Shown here one piece after another: positions 16,477 to 25,238 of a stretch of 64,000 nt of DNA. The first letter of the stretch is position 1. Each line of letters opens with the position of its first letter. Source of the DNA: Arthrobacter sp. StoSoilB5 (lineage in GTDB: Bacteria > Actinomycetota > Actinomycetes > Actinomycetales > Micrococcaceae); NCBI RefSeq assembly GCF_019977235.1, contig NZ_AP024646.1, positions 1,178,001-1,242,000 on the forward strand, in the 5' to 3' direction. The notes beneath the pieces are model-generated. The model saw only the letters and a program-made list of their open reading frames with translations, ran no database searches and was not told the DNA's origin. A program made the translations under genes and the position numbers.

Positions 16477-17850
16477 GTGACGACCAATAGACCCCGGCCC
16501 GGACTCGCGATCGCTGCGCTGAGCCTCGGGACGGCGCTGAATCCGCTGAACTCGTCCATGATCGCCGTAGCATTAGTGGTGCTGCGCGAGGATTTCGCAC
16601 TCGACGTCGCCACCGTTACCTGGGTGATCACGTCGTTTTACCTCGCATCCGCTGCCGGCCAGCCGCTCATGGGTAGGCTCGCCGACCGCTTCGGCCCCCG
16701 CCGCTTGTTCACCTTCGGCATGGCCTTGGTGGCGGTCACCTGCGCCATCGCACCGTTCCTACCCAGCTTCGCGTTGGTGTGCGTGGCCCGCGCGCTGATG
16801 GCTGTAGGGACCGCCACGGCCTACCCCTCGGCCGTCGTGATGGTCACTGAACTGAGCAAGCTCGCTAATATGCCGTCCACGCGGCCACTGGGCCGGATCC
16901 AGATGGCAAACACGTCGGCTGCTGCCGTGGGTCCCGTGGTCGGCGGCTTGTTGGTGAGCTTGGTCGGTTGGCAGGCGTTGTTCGCGATCAACGTGCCTAT
17001 AGCGCTGCTGGCGCTCATTGTGGTGCACAAGGCCGCGCCAGCTGATTCCGGCCGCGAAACGGGCAAGCTCTCGGCGCTGATCCGCGACTCCGACATCCCC
17101 GGCATCCTCTCTTTCGTCACTTCGCTCATGCTCGCGATGATGGCGCTGCTCAACGTGTTGCCGGGTTACCGCTGGTGGCTCCTGGGTGCCGCGACAGTGA
17201 TCGGCGCGCTTTTCGCCTGGCGTGAGCTGCGCTTCCGGCCGCCGTTCCTGGATCTCCGGCTGCTGGGCACGAACCGGCCGCTGCTGCTGGTCTATTTGCT
17301 CTTCGTCGTCTTCAGCGGCGTCTACTACTTTGCATTCTTCGGACTGCCGCAGTTGCTGCAGGAGGCAGGTCATTACGACGCCGGTGTGGTGGGCCTGCTG
17401 ATGCTGCCCCTTGCGGCGTTGTCGGTTGTGGTGACGCCACTGACCGTTCGGCTGATTGAGCGGTTCGGCGTGCGTTCCGTCCTGATCACCGGCGTGCTGA
17501 TTCTGACTGTTGCCGCAGTGGGCCTTGGCGCCCTGACATTGTCTCTGTGGGCGCCCTTGGTGTTCCTGCTGACTGCATTGATGGGCATCCCTTACGGGAT
17601 GGTGAGCACGGCTTCGAACCAGGGGCTCTACGTTTCTGCACGCCCGGAGGAACGAGGAGTAGCTGCGGGAATTTTCCAGACCTGCCGCTACCTCGGCGCG
17701 ATCACTGCAACTGTGCTGATTGGCGTGCTGTATGGCTCCGGTGTGAACCAAGCCAACTGGGGACTCATGGTGCTGGTGATGCTCGGCCTGAACGTGCTGG
17801 TGTTGGTGCTCGCCGTGATGTGGCGGCGGCCCTCCGTGGACACGCGCTGA
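16477..17850 (+). CDS. MFS transporter (DHA2-like drug exporter)
   Basis: 457 residues with many hydrophobic segments. The N-terminal half has the MFS signature RLADRFGPRRL near residues 66-76 and VALVVLREDFALDVATVTWVI near 28-48, typical of DHA2 (about 14 helix) exporters, although the count here looks nearer 12-14. A GTG start is used. The final helices end in WRRPSVDTR. It probably exports drugs or metabolites; its substrate is not known. No regulator is adjacent; the GAF-ANTAR gene is its upstream neighbour in the same orientation. Confidence 0.9.
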   Translation: MTTNRPRPGLAIAALSLGTALNPLNSSMIAVALVVLREDFALDVATVTWVITSFYLASAAGQPLMGRLADRFGPRRLFTFGMALVAVTCAIAPFLPSFALVCVARALMAVGTATAYPSAVVMVTELSKLANMPSTRPLGRIQMANTSAAAVGPVVGGLLVSLVGWQALFAINVPIALLALIVVHKAAPADSGRETGKLSALIRDSDIPGILSFVTSLMLAMMALLNVLPGYRWWLLGAATVIGALFAWRELRFRPPFLDLRLLGTNRPLLLVYLLFVVFSGVYYFAFFGLPQLLQEAGHYDAGVVGLLMLPLAALSVVVTPLTVRLIERFGVRSVLITGVLILTVAAVGLGALTLSLWAPLVFLLTALMGIPYGMVSTASNQGLYVSARPEERGVAAGIFQTCRYLGAITATVLIGVLYGSGVNQANWGLMVLVMLGLNVLVLVLAVMWRRPSVDTR

Positions 17851-17947
17851 AGGCCAGACAACTAAAATCCTGACTTCCGCGACACGTTCCGGCCTTCACT
17901 CCTACTCACCACTGCAATAGATAGGCCCCAAATTGCAGGAGAAGTAG

Positions 17948-18205
17948 ATGCTTGGACTCGAAAAAACCCCGGAAATCCTTACTGGCTCGCCCGTGCCGGA
18001 ACTGTGGCTGGTGCTGGTTGCCATCGCCGTTCTTGTGACTGTCGTGGTTCTCGCCGCTGTGCTGGTTTCCCGCTCGGTGTTGCCGCTTTCTGCCCTGTTG
18101 CACCGACGACGCCGGGGAAGGGGACCGCGGCATAGTCGCTCCAACAAGTTCACGAGGCGGGAATGTAGCATTCGAAGGACCGGTCCCGCACGTGCCCGCC
18201 GCTGA
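17948..18205 (+). CDS. Small predicted membrane protein, basic C-terminus
   Basis: 85 codons; start supported by GGAG 6 bases upstream. One strong membrane helix (LWLVLVAIAVLVTVVVLAAVLVSR, residues about 19-42) is followed by an Arg-rich tail. It ends near the start of the SRPBCC gene. It could be a real small membrane protein or noise; an opposite frame is open through the same bases. Confidence 0.45.
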   Translation: MLGLEKTPEILTGSPVPELWLVLVAIAVLVTVVVLAAVLVSRSVLPLSALLHRRRRGRGPRHSRSNKFTRRECSIRRTGPARARR

Positions 18206-18245
18206 TGGCAGCGGGCACGCACGGATTCTTAGAAAGTGGAATGCG

Positions 18246-18701
18246 ATGACAACCAGCGCAGATGGAACCGCCACCACCGTCAGCAAGACGTTCAGCCGTA
18301 CCACGAAGGTGGCCACGACGATTGACGCCGATCCGGCCACAGTCTGGCGCGTCCTGACCACCGCCGCCGACTACCCCCGATGGAACTCAACCATCGTTTC
18401 TTTGAAGGGCGAGATCAAACCAGGGTCAACCATCCAGCTGGTGTCAACACTGGATCCCAGCCGAACGTTCAAACTCAAGATCAAGGAGTTCGAACCCACC
18501 AGCCGCCTCGCCTGGGGCGATCCATTGGGCACCCGCGTCTACACCCTCACGGAAACCAATGGCGGGCAGACCATCTTCGAGATGAATGAACGCATCGGCG
18601 GGCCGATCTTTCCGCTGTTCGCGGGCAAGATCCCGTCCTTCGACGCGAGCTTCGAACAGTTCGCGGCCGACCTGAAAGCGGCTGCCGAGGCATCCAGCTA
18701 G
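18246..18701 (+). CDS. SRPBCC (START/Bet v1-like) family protein
   Basis: About 151 residues from ATG 18246; AAGTGGA is upstream. The N-terminus has the family phrase KTFSRTTKVATTIDADPATVWRVLTTAADYPRWN, then the fold ends at FEQFAADLKAAAEA. Such proteins bind hydrophobic ligands in a helix-grip fold; the ligand is not known. The last bases overlap the end of the helD-like gene on the opposite strand. Confidence 0.88.
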   Translation: MTTSADGTATTVSKTFSRTTKVATTIDADPATVWRVLTTAADYPRWNSTIVSLKGEIKPGSTIQLVSTLDPSRTFKLKIKEFEPTSRLAWGDPLGTRVYTLTETNGGQTIFEMNERIGGPIFPLFAGKIPSFDASFEQFAADLKAAAEASS

Positions 18702-20893
18702 AAACTCTCGACGACGGCGGCGGCAGTGGTGAGGATGACCAGCTGCTGGGTGGCCCTGGTCATCGCGACGTAGCGGTCCACGGCTCCTTCGATGCCCGTC
18801 CCGAATTCCTCCGGATCAACCAGGACCACAAGATCGAACTCGAGGCCCTTGGATAGTTCCGGGGCCAGCCAACGGAGGCGGGGCGACGCTGGGAGCGAGC
18901 CGCGTCCGCCGTCGTTCTTGCTGATAACGCAAGCGATACCTTCGGCGTGCGCCTCAAGCCACGTGGTGAGGATCGAGTCCAGGTCCGAAACGGATCCGTG
19001 GATGACCGGGAGGCCGCTGCTACGGATGGATGTGGGGACGTTGGCGTCGGGGAGGGCTGCCTTGATGACCGGTTCGGCTTCCGTCATGACCTCCTCCGGT
19101 GTGCGGTAGTTGATGCTGAGATGGGTCAGGTTCACGTGGCTCAGCCCTATGCGCTCCAGTCGTTCCTGCCAGGACTCGGTGAATCCGTGCCTGGCTTGCG
19201 CGCGGTCGCCGACGATGGTCAAGCTCCGGGACGGGCAGCGTTGCAGGAGCATCTGCCACTGGGCGTCGGTCAGTTCCTGCGCCTCGTCGACCACTACGTG
19301 TGCGAAGGGGCCTGCGAGCTGGTCCGGGTCCGCGCTGAGCATGGATTCGTCCATGAGCTTCTCCTGCATGTCCTCGCCGCGCAGCATGGACATGACCAGC
19401 ATTTCGGAATCATCCGCGGCAACGAGGTCTTCCACCACCCGGTCCATGAGCTCACGCTCCGCAGCGGCTTCAGCCTTCTGCCGACGCCTGCGCTTGGACG
19501 CTTCAGCATCGCCGAGCCGTTGCCGGGCTGCGTCCAGAAGGGGCAAATCCGAATCGGTCCAGGCGTTGGGCGTGGCCCGCTGAAGCTTCGCCACTTCATC
19601 AGCGCTTAGCCAAGGGGCGCACAAACGCAGGTAGGCTGGCACCCGCCATAGATCGGCCACGAGGTCCGTGTAATGAAGCAGCGGCCATGCCCGGCTGAAT
19701 GCTTCCACTAGGTCCGGATTCTGCGCGAAGGACCGGCGAAGCAAGTCCTCCGGAACCTCGTCTGTATCGAACTTGTCCACCAGGATGGTGAGCAGTTCCT
19801 CCCAGACTTCGTCCCGCGCCTCATTGTGTGGAGTGCCGGGCGTTGGTGCGTCGAAGGCCTCGGCCCACTCGTCGGCACTGAGCCAGACATCCGCCCAGGG
19901 CGTCTCGACTTCCAAGCCCTCCCTGGGCGATGACTCGTAGAACCTGACAGCCGGCTCGATTGCTTTCACCAGGTCTGCCGAGGATTTGAGCCGGGCAACC
20001 TCGGGGTCGGCCTCAAGGGCGGCGTCGGCTCCCTCAGGCACGAGATCCCGCAGTGTGCAGGTCTGCACACCCTCTTCGCCGAGGCTGGGGAGCACATCTG
20101 CAACGTAGGCCAGAAACGGCCGGTGCGGGCCGACGAACAAGACGCCGCCCCTGCGGTGACCGAGCCGTGGGTCCGAGTAAAGGAGATACGCGGCGCGGTG
20201 CAAGGCGACCACAGTCTTGCCTGTACCTGGACCGCCGTCGACCACCAAAGCACCCCGGGAAGATGCACGGATGATGGCGTCCTGGTCCGCCTGGATAGTC
20301 CCCAGCACGTCCCGCATCCGCGCCGAGCGGCTGGTACCCAGGCTGGCGATGAAGGCTGAAAGGTCCTCAAGGGCAGCCGTGCCGCCGGGCAGTTCTGCGG
20401 AGGCTGGGTCTTGGGCGAAAGCTTCATCCCAGTAGTCAGTGATCCGGCCCCGGGTCCAGCGATAACGACGGCGGGCCGCCAGGCCCATGGGGTTGGCATG
20501 GGTGGCTCCGAAGAACGGCTCGGCCGCGGGGGAGCGCCAGTCGACAAGCAGCCTCCGGCCGTCGCTGTCCGTGAGGCCGAGTCGCCCAATGTAGAGCGGC
20601 TCCGTGTCGCTGGCGGGGACGACGCGACCGAGGCAAAGGTCCAGCCCGAAGCGACGCAGTGCACGCAGCCGACCGGTCAGCCGGCGGGTTTCGACGTCCT
20701 TCTCCACAGCCTCCTGGCCAAAGCGGCTTGGGGCTTTGCGAATGGCTTCGAGCTGATCGGACAGCTCGGAGATGGTTTGCTGAAGGCTTTCTGCGATGGC
20801 TGCGAAGTGCTGCTCGTCGGCAGCGATCAGGGCTGGATCTGCTTTGGGTGCGAGGTGCTCGGGAAGGTTGAACGCGCTGGTTGTGAGAGGCAC
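18698..20893 (-). CDS. HelD-like superfamily 1 helicase/ATPase
   Basis: About 731 residues from GTG 20893, where AAAGGAG is 8 bases upstream; a longer frame would add 62 unlikely residues. The N-terminus (VPLTTSAFNLPEHL) and coiled-coil arm EQHFAAIAESLQQTISEL match HelD family proteins that recycle stalled RNA polymerase. Walker A is GGPGTGKT near residues 220-227, Walker B is VVVDEAQELTDAQW, and the C-terminus has the SKGLEFDLVVLVDPEEF and VAMTRATQQL segments of UvrD-like helicases. It releases RNA polymerase from nucleic acid and can protect it from rifamycins. It is divergent from the ADH operon. Confidence 0.9.
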   Translation of the reverse strand: MPLTTSAFNLPEHLAPKADPALIAADEQHFAAIAESLQQTISELSDQLEAIRKAPSRFGQEAVEKDVETRRLTGRLRALRRFGLDLCLGRVVPASDTEPLYIGRLGLTDSDGRRLLVDWRSPAAEPFFGATHANPMGLAARRRYRWTRGRITDYWDEAFAQDPASAELPGGTAALEDLSAFIASLGTSRSARMRDVLGTIQADQDAIIRASSRGALVVDGGPGTGKTVVALHRAAYLLYSDPRLGHRRGGVLFVGPHRPFLAYVADVLPSLGEEGVQTCTLRDLVPEGADAALEADPEVARLKSSADLVKAIEPAVRFYESSPREGLEVETPWADVWLSADEWAEAFDAPTPGTPHNEARDEVWEELLTILVDKFDTDEVPEDLLRRSFAQNPDLVEAFSRAWPLLHYTDLVADLWRVPAYLRLCAPWLSADEVAKLQRATPNAWTDSDLPLLDAARQRLGDAEASKRRRRQKAEAAAERELMDRVVEDLVAADDSEMLVMSMLRGEDMQEKLMDESMLSADPDQLAGPFAHVVVDEAQELTDAQWQMLLQRCPSRSLTIVGDRAQARHGFTESWQERLERIGLSHVNLTHLSINYRTPEEVMTEAEPVIKAALPDANVPTSIRSSGLPVIHGSVSDLDSILTTWLEAHAEGIACVISKNDGGRGSLPASPRLRWLAPELSKGLEFDLVVLVDPEEFGTGIEGAVDRYVAMTRATQQLVILTTAAAVVESF

Positions 20894-21088
20894 GCTGTCA
20901 GCTCCTTTCTGGGCTGGTGGCGCCGGAACCGCGCGTCTGGAACAGCGCGTACTCCCGGCGTCGGCTCTCAATTTTGCAGCAACCCCCGGGCCTTGCGGCA
21001 AGCCCCCCACTGCCGTATAGATTGAAAGTGAGGAGACACAACGTGTCTCCTTTTTCGTCCCGTTTTGCTGGGAAGCCACGGCACTCTC

Positions 21089-21130
21089 TTGACTTAAGAA
21101 CTGAGTGCACTCAGAATTGAGCTTACTCAG
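21089..21130 (+). promoter_or_regulatory. Promoter and tandem TetR-type operator for the ADH operon
   Basis: TTGACT (21089-21094) and CAGAAT (21112-21117) are 17 bases apart and form a sigma-70-like promoter. Between and over them is the perfect 14-base palindrome CTGAGTGCACTCAG (21101-21114) and a second, imperfect copy TTGAGCTTACTCAG (21117-21130, 10 of 14 matching). The layout is that of a repressor-blocked promoter. The TetR gene at 23045, in the same transcript, is the probable binder; this is inference. Confidence 0.65.
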
Positions 21131-21152
21131 TTATTTCGTCAGGAGAGCAACC

Positions 21153-22145
21153 GTGAAAGCCTTCGTCCTCAACAAGTACAAAGAACGCCTGCAAGAGGTT
21201 GACGTTCCCGAGCCAGTGGTCGGCGCGCATGACGTGCTGGTGCAGGTAAAGGCATCCAGCATGAACCAGCTGGACGAGAAGATCCGCCAGGGGCAGTTCA
21301 AACAGGTCCTCCCGTACAGGCTGCCGCTGATCCTAGGCAATGACCTCGCCGGAGTCGTAGTGAGCGTCGGTGCGAAAGTACAGTCCTTCAAGCCAGGGGA
21401 TGAGGTGTTCGCCCGTCCGCACCAGGATCGCATCGGTACGTTTGCGGAGCGGATCGCTGTGGCCGAGACAGACCTTGCCATCAAGCCGGCGTCGATCAGC
21501 ATGGAGGAAGCGGGATCCCTGCCACTGGTTGCCTTGACCGCCTGGCAGGCACTCGTTGAACGCGGCAAGGTTGGCCCGGGTCAGAAGGTCCTGATTCACG
21601 CGGGAGCTGGCGGAGTGGGCTCCATCGCGATCCAGCTCGCCAAGTATCTTGGGGCCACCGTTGCCACGACCGTCAGCGCAGGGAACGCGGACTTTGTTCG
21701 CGGGCTCGGGGCGGACGTGGTCATTGATTACCGGACGGAGGACTTTGCGGAGATCCTCCATGGCTACGATCTGGTTCTCGACAGCCTTGGCGGCGAGAAT
21801 CTGGAGCGATCCCTGAAGGTCCTCAAGCCGGGCGGTAAGGCCATCGGCATTTCAGGCCCGCCGGATCCTGCCTTTGCCCAAGAGCTCGGAGCAAACGCCG
21901 TGATGAAGGGCGCTGTGGCGCTGATTAGTGGTGGCATCCGGCGTAAAGCGCGTCGTCTCGGCGTCACCTATGAGTTTCTCTTCATGCGCGCCAACGGCAG
22001 CCAGCTCCGCGAGATTGCCGCGCTCATCGACGCCGGGGAGATCCGCCCCGTGGTGGGCCGAGTAGTCCCGTTCGACCAGACTCCGGACGTCCTTGCCGAA
22101 ATGGAAAAGGGCGGCGTTCGTGGCAAGACAGTCGTCAGCCACTAA
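21153..22145 (+). CDS. NADP-dependent quinone oxidoreductase-like dehydrogenase (MDR family)
   Basis: 330 residues from GTG 21153; AGGAG lies 7 bases upstream. It is a medium-chain dehydrogenase/reductase of the zinc-free quinone oxidoreductase class: the N-terminal domain has VKASSMNQLDEKIR and LGNDLAGVVVSVG, and the Rossmann motif is AGAGGVGSIAIQLAKYLGA. The zinc-binding cysteine motif of classical ADHs is absent. It is first in an operon with an alpha/beta hydrolase and a TetR regulator, which suggests inducible modification of a quinone, enal or similar compound. Confidence 0.9.
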   Translation: MKAFVLNKYKERLQEVDVPEPVVGAHDVLVQVKASSMNQLDEKIRQGQFKQVLPYRLPLILGNDLAGVVVSVGAKVQSFKPGDEVFARPHQDRIGTFAERIAVAETDLAIKPASISMEEAGSLPLVALTAWQALVERGKVGPGQKVLIHAGAGGVGSIAIQLAKYLGATVATTVSAGNADFVRGLGADVVIDYRTEDFAEILHGYDLVLDSLGGENLERSLKVLKPGGKAIGISGPPDPAFAQELGANAVMKGAVALISGGIRRKARRLGVTYEFLFMRANGSQLREIAALIDAGEIRPVVGRVVPFDQTPDVLAEMEKGGVRGKTVVSH

Positions 22146-22186
22146 GCAATCAACTACTACCAATCACACCCTCAGGAACAAACATC

Positions 22187-23032
22187 ATGAGCAATGTCAT
22201 CACCGCCTACAAGGACGCACCAGTCAGCACCGTTACCGCTGGCGGCGTCTCCTACAGCTACCGCGAGTTGGGCCCCAAGGGCGGGATCCCCGTCATTTTC
22301 CTGGTCCACCTCGCCGCGACAATGGACAACTGGGACCCGCGCATCATCGACCCCATCGCCGAGAAGCACCACGTGATCACCTTTAGCAACCGTGGTGTCG
22401 GTGCCACAACCGGCGACGTTCCGGGCACGATCGAGGAGATGGCTGAGGACGCCGCGACCTTCATCAAGGCGCTCGGGTACCAGAAAGTAGACCTCTTTGG
22501 ATTCTCGCTTGGAGGCATGATTGCCCAGGCTTTGGTGGTCAAATACCCGGAGCTCGTGCGGAAGCTCGTCCTCGCGGGCACAGGTCCTGCGGGCGGGAAG
22601 GACATCGACAAGGTGGCTCGCGTCACCTACTACGACGTTTTGAGGGCCACCCTGACCCGGCAGGACCCAAAGGAATTCCTGTTCTTCAACCGCAATGCCG
22701 CCGGCAAGCCTGCCGGGAGGGCATTTATCCAGCGGCTCAAGGAGCGAACCACCAACCTGGACGCGCCCATTAAGACCAAGGCCTTCCAGATGCAGCTGAA
22801 GGCCATCAAGAAGTGGGGTCGCACGGAACCGGCCAACCTGGGCGCAATCACCCAGCCGACACTCATCGCCAACGGCGACAACGACCGCATGGTGCCGTCC
22901 AGGCTTTCCAGCGACATGCACCGCCGGATTCCGGGCAGCGAACTGATCATCTACCCCGATTCAGGACACGGCGGCATCTTCCAGTACCACCAGGAGTTCG
23001 TCCCCGTCGCCCTCGAATTCCTGGGCCGCTGA
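22187..23032 (+). CDS. Alpha/beta hydrolase fold protein
   Basis: 281 residues, ATG 22187 with AGGAAC 9 bases upstream. The nucleophile elbow is GFSLGG (Ser near residue 106), and the catalytic histidine is in YPDSGHGGIFQ near the C-terminus; the acid is probably in the loop with NGDNDRMV. The oxyanion region reads LVHLAATMDNWDP. Family members include esterases, haloalkane dehalogenases and epoxide hydrolases; no specific class could be fixed. It is between the ADH-like gene and the TetR gene in one operon. Confidence 0.9.
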   Translation: MSNVITAYKDAPVSTVTAGGVSYSYRELGPKGGIPVIFLVHLAATMDNWDPRIIDPIAEKHHVITFSNRGVGATTGDVPGTIEEMAEDAATFIKALGYQKVDLFGFSLGGMIAQALVVKYPELVRKLVLAGTGPAGGKDIDKVARVTYYDVLRATLTRQDPKEFLFFNRNAAGKPAGRAFIQRLKERTTNLDAPIKTKAFQMQLKAIKKWGRTEPANLGAITQPTLIANGDNDRMVPSRLSSDMHRRIPGSELIIYPDSGHGGIFQYHQEFVPVALEFLGR

Positions 23033-23044
23033 TACGGTAGCTGA

Positions 23045-23653
23045 ATGCAGGCTGTGCCCCCGACCCTTGGCCGACGTGAACGGAATAAGCAGGAGAAGCT
23101 TGACCGCATCACCGCTGCCGCCCGAGAGCTCTTCACTCAGTACGGCGTAGACGAGGTCACCACCCAGCAGGTGGCTGAGAAGGCCGACGTCGGATCGGGA
23201 ACCTTGTTCTTGTACGCCAAGACCAAGGCGGAGCTGCTTCTCCTGGTCCACAACGTCAAATACGCCGAAGCGCTTAGCTCGGGCGTCGCCGCCGCAGAGC
23301 GGGAAGAAACCGTCCTTGACGGGATCATGGCGATCATCCGCCCCATCGTGAAGTGCAATCGTGTACAGATCGAGAACGGCCGGACGTACCTCAAAGAGAT
23401 CGTCTTCGGTGACCCCGCCGAACCCCACCACGCGGAGGCCCTTGCGCTGACCATCCGCACGGAGGCCGCCATCGCAGAGGTCCTGGCCCGTGATAAGCAG
23501 CTGGGTGCCCGGGACCCAGCGAAACTTTCCCATGTCATTTCCGCGATTATGTTCATCAGCATGACCTCGTCTGCCAATAGCGGTCTCACCGACGAGCAAG
23601 TTGGAGACGAGATCCGCGATCAGATCAGTGTGGTTTTGGCCACGGGGAGCTAG
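23045..23653 (+). CDS. TetR family transcriptional regulator
   Basis: 202 residues, starting 12 bases after the hydrolase stop. The N-terminal helix-turn-helix spans residues about 17-62 (RITAAARELFTQYGVDEVTTQQVAEKADVGSGTLFLY). The C-terminal ligand domain is helical and unspecific. It likely represses its own operon through the CTGAGTGCACTCAG site at 21101-21114. The inducer would be a substrate of the two upstream enzymes. Confidence 0.93.
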   Translation: MQAVPPTLGRRERNKQEKLDRITAAARELFTQYGVDEVTTQQVAEKADVGSGTLFLYAKTKAELLLLVHNVKYAEALSSGVAAAEREETVLDGIMAIIRPIVKCNRVQIENGRTYLKEIVFGDPAEPHHAEALALTIRTEAAIAEVLARDKQLGARDPAKLSHVISAIMFISMTSSANSGLTDEQVGDEIRDQISVVLATGS

Positions 23654-23714
23654 CCGCTACAGACGCGGCCTTTAGTGTGAGGGCCCGTGCTGACCACCTT
23701 CTAGACACGGCCCC

Positions 23715-23743
23715 GGCTGTCGGCCCGAACAGGGCCGACAGCC
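23715..23743 (+). terminator. Hairpin downstream of the TetR gene
   Basis: GGCTGTCGGCCC (23715-23726) pairs perfectly with GGGCCGACAGCC (23732-23743) around a 5-base loop. It lies about 60 bases after the TetR stop. There is no run of T after it, so it may act as a rho-assisted or stabilising hairpin. Confidence 0.65.
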
Positions 23744-23797
23744 CCTTGCTGCCGTGCTCCTCTGGTTCATCCACCATAAATGTGAAATGTTCACACC

Positions 23798-24070
23798 ATG
23801 ACCGACGATTATTTGACCGAACTTCGGGCGCAGGCAGACCAAGGCAGCCAGGACGCCATAGACCAGCTTGTGGAATTGGCCGCTGGGCGGGGCGACCTTG
23901 AGGAACTGCGTCGTTTTGCCGCGCAGGGGAGTACCGACGCCGTGGACCTCCTCATTGAGCTTGCCTCAGAACGTGGCGACGTGGAGGAACTTCGACGACT
24001 CGCGGACGGCGGAAGCCGGACAGCAGCCGAGGTTCTCGCCGAACTGGAAGAAGAATACGGCCCGGAATGA
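23798..24070 (+). CDS. Small acidic helical-repeat protein (three repeats)
   Basis: 90 residues made of three imperfect repeats of about 27-31 residues, each of the form LR.(A/L)(A)..GS.DA.D.L.ELA..RGD.EELRR: residues about 8-36, 37-64 and 65-88. The repeats begin LRAQADQGSQDAIDQLVELA, LRRFAAQGSTDAVDLLIELA and LRRLADGGSRTAAEVLAELE. The layout suggests paired helices stacking as in Sel1-like or armadillo-like solenoids. No clear ribosome site; translation could start on a leaderless mRNA at ATG 23798. Function unknown; a protein-protein adaptor is the natural guess. Confidence 0.72.
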   Translation: MTDDYLTELRAQADQGSQDAIDQLVELAAGRGDLEELRRFAAQGSTDAVDLLIELASERGDVEELRRLADGGSRTAAEVLAELEEEYGPE

Positions 24071-24097
24071 AGCCCTTAGCGTCAGACTTCCTTGTGG

Positions 24098-24463
24098 TTA
24101 GAGCCGAGGCAATTTGCGGTCAACGCGGTACGCCGAAAAGACAAGGACGCTCAATCCAACGAGTACCGCACCGTAGTAGTACAGGACGCCGGGAAACCCA
24201 AGGTGCACGCCTAGGACTCCGCTGAGAAACAGCTGAGCGGCGATACCGACCAGAAGGAAAATGGCGGCCACGCGTCCAATCTTCGTGCCTTTGGACAGGC
24301 CGGTGCCGCGGGGAATGCCCGCCACGAAGTCGGGCACACTGAATTGATTGCCGAGGCTCGAACTCTTTTCATTGGCTTCTTTGAGGAGCCCGGGAATCAT
24401 GTTTTCAGCGACTCCACGCCGCCTCAATGCATACACAAGATCTTGTTGTGTGCTGGTTTCCAT
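24098..24463 (-). CDS. Small membrane protein with N-terminal HAAS-like helical domain
   Basis: About 121 residues from ATG 24463, which has GGAG 8 bases upstream; a longer frame adds unconserved residues. The N-terminus QDLVYALRRRGVAENMIPGLLKEA looks like the helical HAAS/DUF1700-type domain often attached to small membrane proteins that pair with regulators. Two membrane helices follow (about residues 62-82 and 90-112). It is the last gene of the Trp-rich peptide/ABC operon. Transport or immunity role is inferred only from this position. Confidence 0.65.
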   Translation of the reverse strand: METSTQQDLVYALRRRGVAENMIPGLLKEANEKSSSLGNQFSVPDFVAGIPRGTGLSKGTKIGRVAAIFLLVGIAAQLFLSGVLGVHLGFPGVLYYYGAVLVGLSVLVFSAYRVDRKLPRL

Positions 24464-24491
24464 CGACTTACTCCATCCCCGCGTAATGCGG

Positions 24492-25238
24492 TTAGACAAC
24501 ATCCTTGGTTCGGTTTCTCCAGATCCCGATGACACAAGGAATAAGAATCCATATGACAGCTGAAGACGCGGCAGCTGCAGCGTTGCCGCCTTCAGTCAGA
24601 ACGTTGGTGAACGTGGCTGATTGAAGAAATGGCGTGGCATCGCCAGCGACCAGGCCAATCAACGAGTCGAACACAAAAGACTGAAACAGCACAAAGACAA
24701 TCGCGAGTGGCGTCGAGAGGAGCGCGGACGCCACCGCAGCGCCTGACATGACGCCAACCAGAGTGGCACAAACCAGTAGCCAGACGCTCCTGCTCAGGCT
24801 TCCAAACATGATGTCCGAGCTCGTGAAAACGGAGAATCCTGCCGACACGGCGAATGCCACAGCACAAATCACCAGCATGGTGGCGAGGCCAAAGATTGCC
24901 ACAGCGATGTACTTTGCGAGAAGCAGCACTCCCCGCCTTGGCTGTAACACGAAGAACTTCACGTTGTCCCGGTGCTGCCAGTCGGACGTAATCGCGAGAA
25001 TGGAAATAATTGGCGCGCCTATGCCAGCGGGCAACGCCAACGCTGCAAGCATCATGGACATGTCAATCGGCTCATTGCGGCTTGCTGAGACGGCCACGAA
25101 CGCGACGATCATCAGGATACCGAGAAGCGTCATGCTAAAGAGAAGCCATCGTGAGCTGCGGGTATTGATGAGTTTCCGCATTTCGACGTAGACGGCAACG
25201 CCGATGGGGTTCGATACCGGACTGCTGATGCCGCTCAT
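24492..25238 (-). CDS. ABC-2 type transporter permease
   Basis: 248 residues with six hydrophobic segments in the ABC-2 arrangement: an N-terminal cytoplasmic tail, VYVEMRKLINTRSSRWLLFS entering the first helix, then about four to five more helices and a C-terminal VIWILIPCVIGIWRNR helix. The start overlaps the ATPase stop by four bases (ATGA). It should work with that ATPase as an exporter half, likely for a peptide or lipid. Second-to-last gene of the operon. Confidence 0.88.
   Translation of the reverse strand: MSGISSPVSNPIGVAVYVEMRKLINTRSSRWLLFSMTLLGILMIVAFVAVSASRNEPIDMSMMLAALALPAGIGAPIISILAITSDWQHRDNVKFFVLQPRRGVLLLAKYIAVAIFGLATMLVICAVAFAVSAGFSVFTSSDIMFGSLSRSVWLLVCATLVGVMSGAAVASALLSTPLAIVFVLFQSFVFDSLIGLVAGDATPFLQSATFTNVLTEGGNAAAAASSAVIWILIPCVIGIWRNRTKDVV

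Noticed and set aside
16759..17751. A 330-codon minus-strand frame within the MFS gene
   Set aside because: Composition is that of an antisense frame of a membrane protein, rich in Gln, His and Arg.
17906..18361. A 151-codon minus-strand frame over the small membrane gene
   Set aside because: It crosses the start of the SRPBCC gene and lacks a ribosome site; the plus-strand frame has GGAG at the right distance.
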